From Faecalibacter bovis (GTDB taxonomy: Bacteria > Bacteroidota > Bacteroidia > Flavobacteriales > Weeksellaceae), in contig NZ_CP072842.1 of NCBI RefSeq assembly GCF_017948305.1, forward strand, positions 1,990,501 through 2,054,500: a stretch of DNA of 64,000 bases, read 5' to 3'. Every line of letters begins with the position of its first letter. The first letter of the stretch is position 1. Below, piece after piece: positions 61,318 to 64,000 of the stretch. The translations under genes were made by a program, and so were the position numbers. The notes below the pieces were generated by a model that saw nothing but the letters and a program-made list of their open reading frames with translations, had not been told where the DNA came from and searched no databases.

Positions 61318-64000
61318 ATGAAATTAGCTGAAATATCGATCAAACGACCTACGCTGATTATCGTATTATTTACGATATTAACTTTAGGTGGTTTACTAAG
61401 TTATTCGAGTTTAGGGTATGAATTAATCCCAAAATTCGATGTTAACGTGGTAACGGTTTCTACAATCTACCCTGGAGCTTCTCCGGGTGAGGTAGAAAAC
61501 TCGGTTACTAAAAAAATAGAGGACGCAGTTTCGTCCTTAGAAAATGTAAAAAAAGTAGAATCTAAATCGTATGAGAGTTTATCAATCGTTATGATTACGT
61601 TAAACTCTGACGCGGATGCTGATTATTCTTTGAATGACGCACAACGTAAAATTAATCAGATCATTTCCGATTTACCTGAAGATGTAGAAACACCTTCGTT
61701 AAGTAAATTCTCTATGTCTGATTTACCTATTATTACGGCGGGTGTTTCGTCTGATAAATTGAATGATAAGGATCTTTATGATTTATTAGATAAGAAAATA
61801 GAACCAGTTTTGGCGCGTGTAAAAGGTGTTGCACAAGTTAACTTAATTGGTGGACAAGAACGTGAAATTCAAGTTCGTTTAGATGCTAAAAAATTAGAAG
61901 GTTATGGTTTATCTGTGCCTCAGGTTCAGCAAGCAATCTTAACATCAAACTTAGATTTCCCTACAGGAAATATCAAAACAAGAGAAAATTCAACGATAAT
62001 TCGTTTATCTGGAAAATACAAATCAGTAGAGGAATTAAATGGATTAGTTTTAACAACAAATCAAGGAATTCAGGTTCGTTTATCAGATGTTGCTTTAGTT
62101 TATGATTCTCAGCGAGAAGTAGAAAAAGTTGCTCGTCTGAATCAAGAACCATCAATTATTTTCCAGGTTGTAAAACAGTCTGATGCAAATGCGGTTGAGG
62201 TTTCTTCATTAGTACAAAAAGCAACGAAGGACATCGAAAAACAGTTCAAAGCAGAAGGTGTTAAGATTCGTATCATGAATGATACTTCTATCTTTACATT
62301 AAACGCAGCAAACTCTGTTGTATTCGATTTAGTTTTAGCTATTGTATTAGTTGCTGTTGTAATGTTATTATTCTTACACAGTATTCGTAATGCCTTTATT
62401 GTAATGGTTGCTATTCCGGCTTCGTTAATTGCGACATTTATCGGAATGGAATTATTAGGATATACGCTAAATTTAATGACTTTATTAGGATTATCTTTAG
62501 TTGTAGGTATTCTGGTGGATGATGCCATTGTTGTATTAGAAAATATTTACCGACACATGGAAATGGGAAAATCTCGTATTCGTGCGTCTTATGATGGTGC
62601 TGCCGAAATTGGATTTACTGTAACTGCCATTACTTTAGTTATTGTTGTTGTATTCTTACCAATTGCATTATCAACAGGATTAGTAGCTGGTATCATTGGT
62701 CAATTTTGTGTTACAGTTGTTATTGCTACGATGTTATCTTTATTATCATCGTTTACTATTGTACCATGGTTGTCATCTCGTTTTGGTAAATTAGAACATC
62801 TAACAGGAAAAAATTTATTTGAGCGATTTATTCTTTGGTTTGAAGGCGTATTAAATTCATTTACAAATTGGGTTTCTGATTTATTAAAATGGTGTTTAAA
62901 AAATACGTTCACAAAAATTGCCTCAATCGTTGGTGCAGTTGCGTTATTGATTGCCTCTTTTATGTTAGTTCCTCTTGGTTATGTCGGAACTGGATTTTTC
63001 CCTAAAATTGATAAAGGAGAATTTTTAGTTCAGATTGAATTACCCAAAGATGCTTCTATCGAGCAAACAAATCAAAAAACTATTCAGATTGAACGTTATT
63101 TACGTGATAAACCGGAAATTGTTGATATGATTACAACGGTTGGTCAACAATCTGGTGGAATGGGAGCTTCTCAATCAACTGCATACCAAGCTGAGATTGA
63201 TGTTATTTTGACGGATAAATCGGAACGTGAAGATAATTCATCTATCTATGCAGCTAAAATGAAAAGGGAGTTACAGGATAAATTTGTAGGAGTTAAAATT
63301 AAAACTGTTCCAGTTGGTTTAGTAGGTGCTGAAAGAGCTCCGTTATTACTAACGGTTACTGGTACAGATTACGAAGCTGCTGCGAAATTTGCAACTCAAG
63401 CTTTAGATATTTTGAAAACGATCCCAGGTTCTTCTGAACCAGAATTAACTTCTGAAGATGGAAATCCTGAAATTACAGTTTCTGTAGATCGTGATAAAAT
63501 GTCTGCTTTAGGATTAAACTTACAAACGGTTGGTCTTACGATGCAAACAGCTTTCTCAGGTAATACTGATGGTAAATATCGTGATGGAGCGTATGAATAT
63601 GATATCAATATCCAATTTGATGATTTTAATCGTCGTTCAATTGAGGATGTTAAGAATATTATTTTTGTAAATAATGCAGGTCAGCAAATTAAATTAAGTC
63701 AATTTGCGAATGTACTTCAAGGTTCAGGTCCATCGTTATTAGAACGTCGTGATAAAACTGCTGCAGTTTCTATCGAATCGCAAGTAGTTGGACGTGCAAT
63801 TGGTGATGTTGCAAATGAGTGGATGGCAGAAATTGAAAAACTGGATAAACCTGCTGGTGTCGATTACGTTTGGGGTGGAGATATGGAAAATCAAACGGAA
63901 GGATTTGGTACGTTAGGAATCGCGTTATTAGCTGCAATTATCTTAGTTTATTTGGTAATGGTTGCATTGTATGACTCATTCGTGTATCCATTCGTCGTAT
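61318..64000 (+). CDS. RND efflux transporter, runs past window end
   Basis: Inner-membrane proton-driven pump of the AcrB/MdtF (HAE-1-like) class, 894 codons visible with the 3' end missing. It starts MKLAEISIKRPTLIIVLFTILTLGG, and porter-domain motifs such as YPGASPGEVENSVTKKIEDAVSSLENVKKVESKS are clear. The proton-relay motif lies in VGILVDDAIVVLENIYRHMEMG (TM4 Asp-Asp). It begins six bases after the adaptor stop, so it is the last visible gene of the operon. Probably drug or solvent export; substrate not predictable. Confidence 0.92.
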   Translation, partial: MKLAEISIKRPTLIIVLFTILTLGGLLSYSSLGYELIPKFDVNVVTVSTIYPGASPGEVENSVTKKIEDAVSSLENVKKVESKSYESLSIVMITLNSDADADYSLNDAQRKINQIISDLPEDVETPSLSKFSMSDLPIITAGVSSDKLNDKDLYDLLDKKIEPVLARVKGVAQVNLIGGQEREIQVRLDAKKLEGYGLSVPQVQQAILTSNLDFPTGNIKTRENSTIIRLSGKYKSVEELNGLVLTTNQGIQVRLSDVALVYDSQREVEKVARLNQEPSIIFQVVKQSDANAVEVSSLVQKATKDIEKQFKAEGVKIRIMNDTSIFTLNAANSVVFDLVLAIVLVAVVMLLFLHSIRNAFIVMVAIPASLIATFIGMELLGYTLNLMTLLGLSLVVGILVDDAIVVLENIYRHMEMGKSRIRASYDGAAEIGFTVTAITLVIVVVFLPIALSTGLVAGIIGQFCVTVVIATMLSLLSSFTIVPWLSSRFGKLEHLTGKNLFERFILWFEGVLNSFTNWVSDLLKWCLKNTFTKIASIVGAVALLIASFMLVPLGYVGTGFFPKIDKGEFLVQIELPKDASIEQTNQKTIQIERYLRDKPEIVDMITTVGQQSGGMGASQSTAYQAEIDVILTDKSEREDNSSIYAAKMKRELQDKFVGVKIKTVPVGLVGAERAPLLLTVTGTDYEAAAKFATQALDILKTIPGSSEPELTSEDGNPEITVSVDRDKMSALGLNLQTVGLTMQTAFSGNTDGKYRDGAYEYDINIQFDDFNRRSIEDVKNIIFVNNAGQQIKLSQFANVLQGSGPSLLERRDKTAAVSIESQVVGRAIGDVANEWMAEIEKLDKPAGVDYVWGGDMENQTEGFGTLGIALLAAIILVYLVMVALYDSFVYPFVV

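Overview
The window looks like a low-G+C Bacteroidota chromosome, most likely Flavobacteriales (an Empedobacter/Weeksellaceae-like genome is a guess). The reasons are the AT-rich codon use, promoters of the Bacteroidota type (TTTG-N19-TAnnTTTG), an RteC-family protein, a VirE/BT4734-type replication protein, ars genes with a DUF6428 member, and many short SPII lipoproteins.

Region 1 (1-8.6 kb) holds the end of an arsenic operon (arsR, DUF6428, flavin monooxygenase, arsenate reductase, ACR3). Mobile-element genes follow: RteC, a small HTH protein and a VirE-like primase/helicase. The last two lie among three copies of a long hairpin whose stem sequences change while its loop stays fixed. Region 2 (8.6-21.6 kb) is a type 3-like BREX phage-defence operon: a BrxF-like protein without a P-loop, BrxC, PglX, BrxHII, PglZ and a terminal small protein. 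A toxin/antitoxin/SecB-like-chaperone triad sits between brxC and pglX behind a 32-bp perfect palindrome. Region 3 (21.6-25.4 kb) has a gene-poor stretch with a 164-bp nested inverted repeat, four minus-strand conserved hypothetical genes (one DUF5675) and a nuclease gene broken by one stop codon.

Region 4 (25.4-54 kb) is the outstanding feature: an integron-like cassette array. Thirty-five cassettes, all read on the minus strand, are separated by 34 complete attC-like imperfect palindromes of 136-202 bp. Each cassette begins and ends with its own complementary core (GTT.../...AAC). Two cassettes recur as exact copies consisting of the gene plus its own 3' palindrome. Next to the proximal end, divergently transcribed, is a tyrosine recombinase. 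An attI-like junction carries an excellent outward promoter between them. The recombinase is XerC/D-like, lacks the extra segment diagnostic of IntI integrases and has an unusual N-terminal domain. Cassette products are mostly lipoproteins, small membrane proteins and immunity-type proteins (SMI1/KNR4, DUF4261, Imm33-like, WG repeats, PhyH dioxygenase). I saw no antibiotic-resistance genes.

Region 5 (54-64 kb) is ordinary chromosome: dinB (overlapping the recombinase gene tail to tail), a CPA2 antiporter, a SAM methyltransferase, and a TetR-tolC-MFP-RND efflux operon that runs off the window. The TetR gene is preceded by a palindromic operator lying on the promoter.
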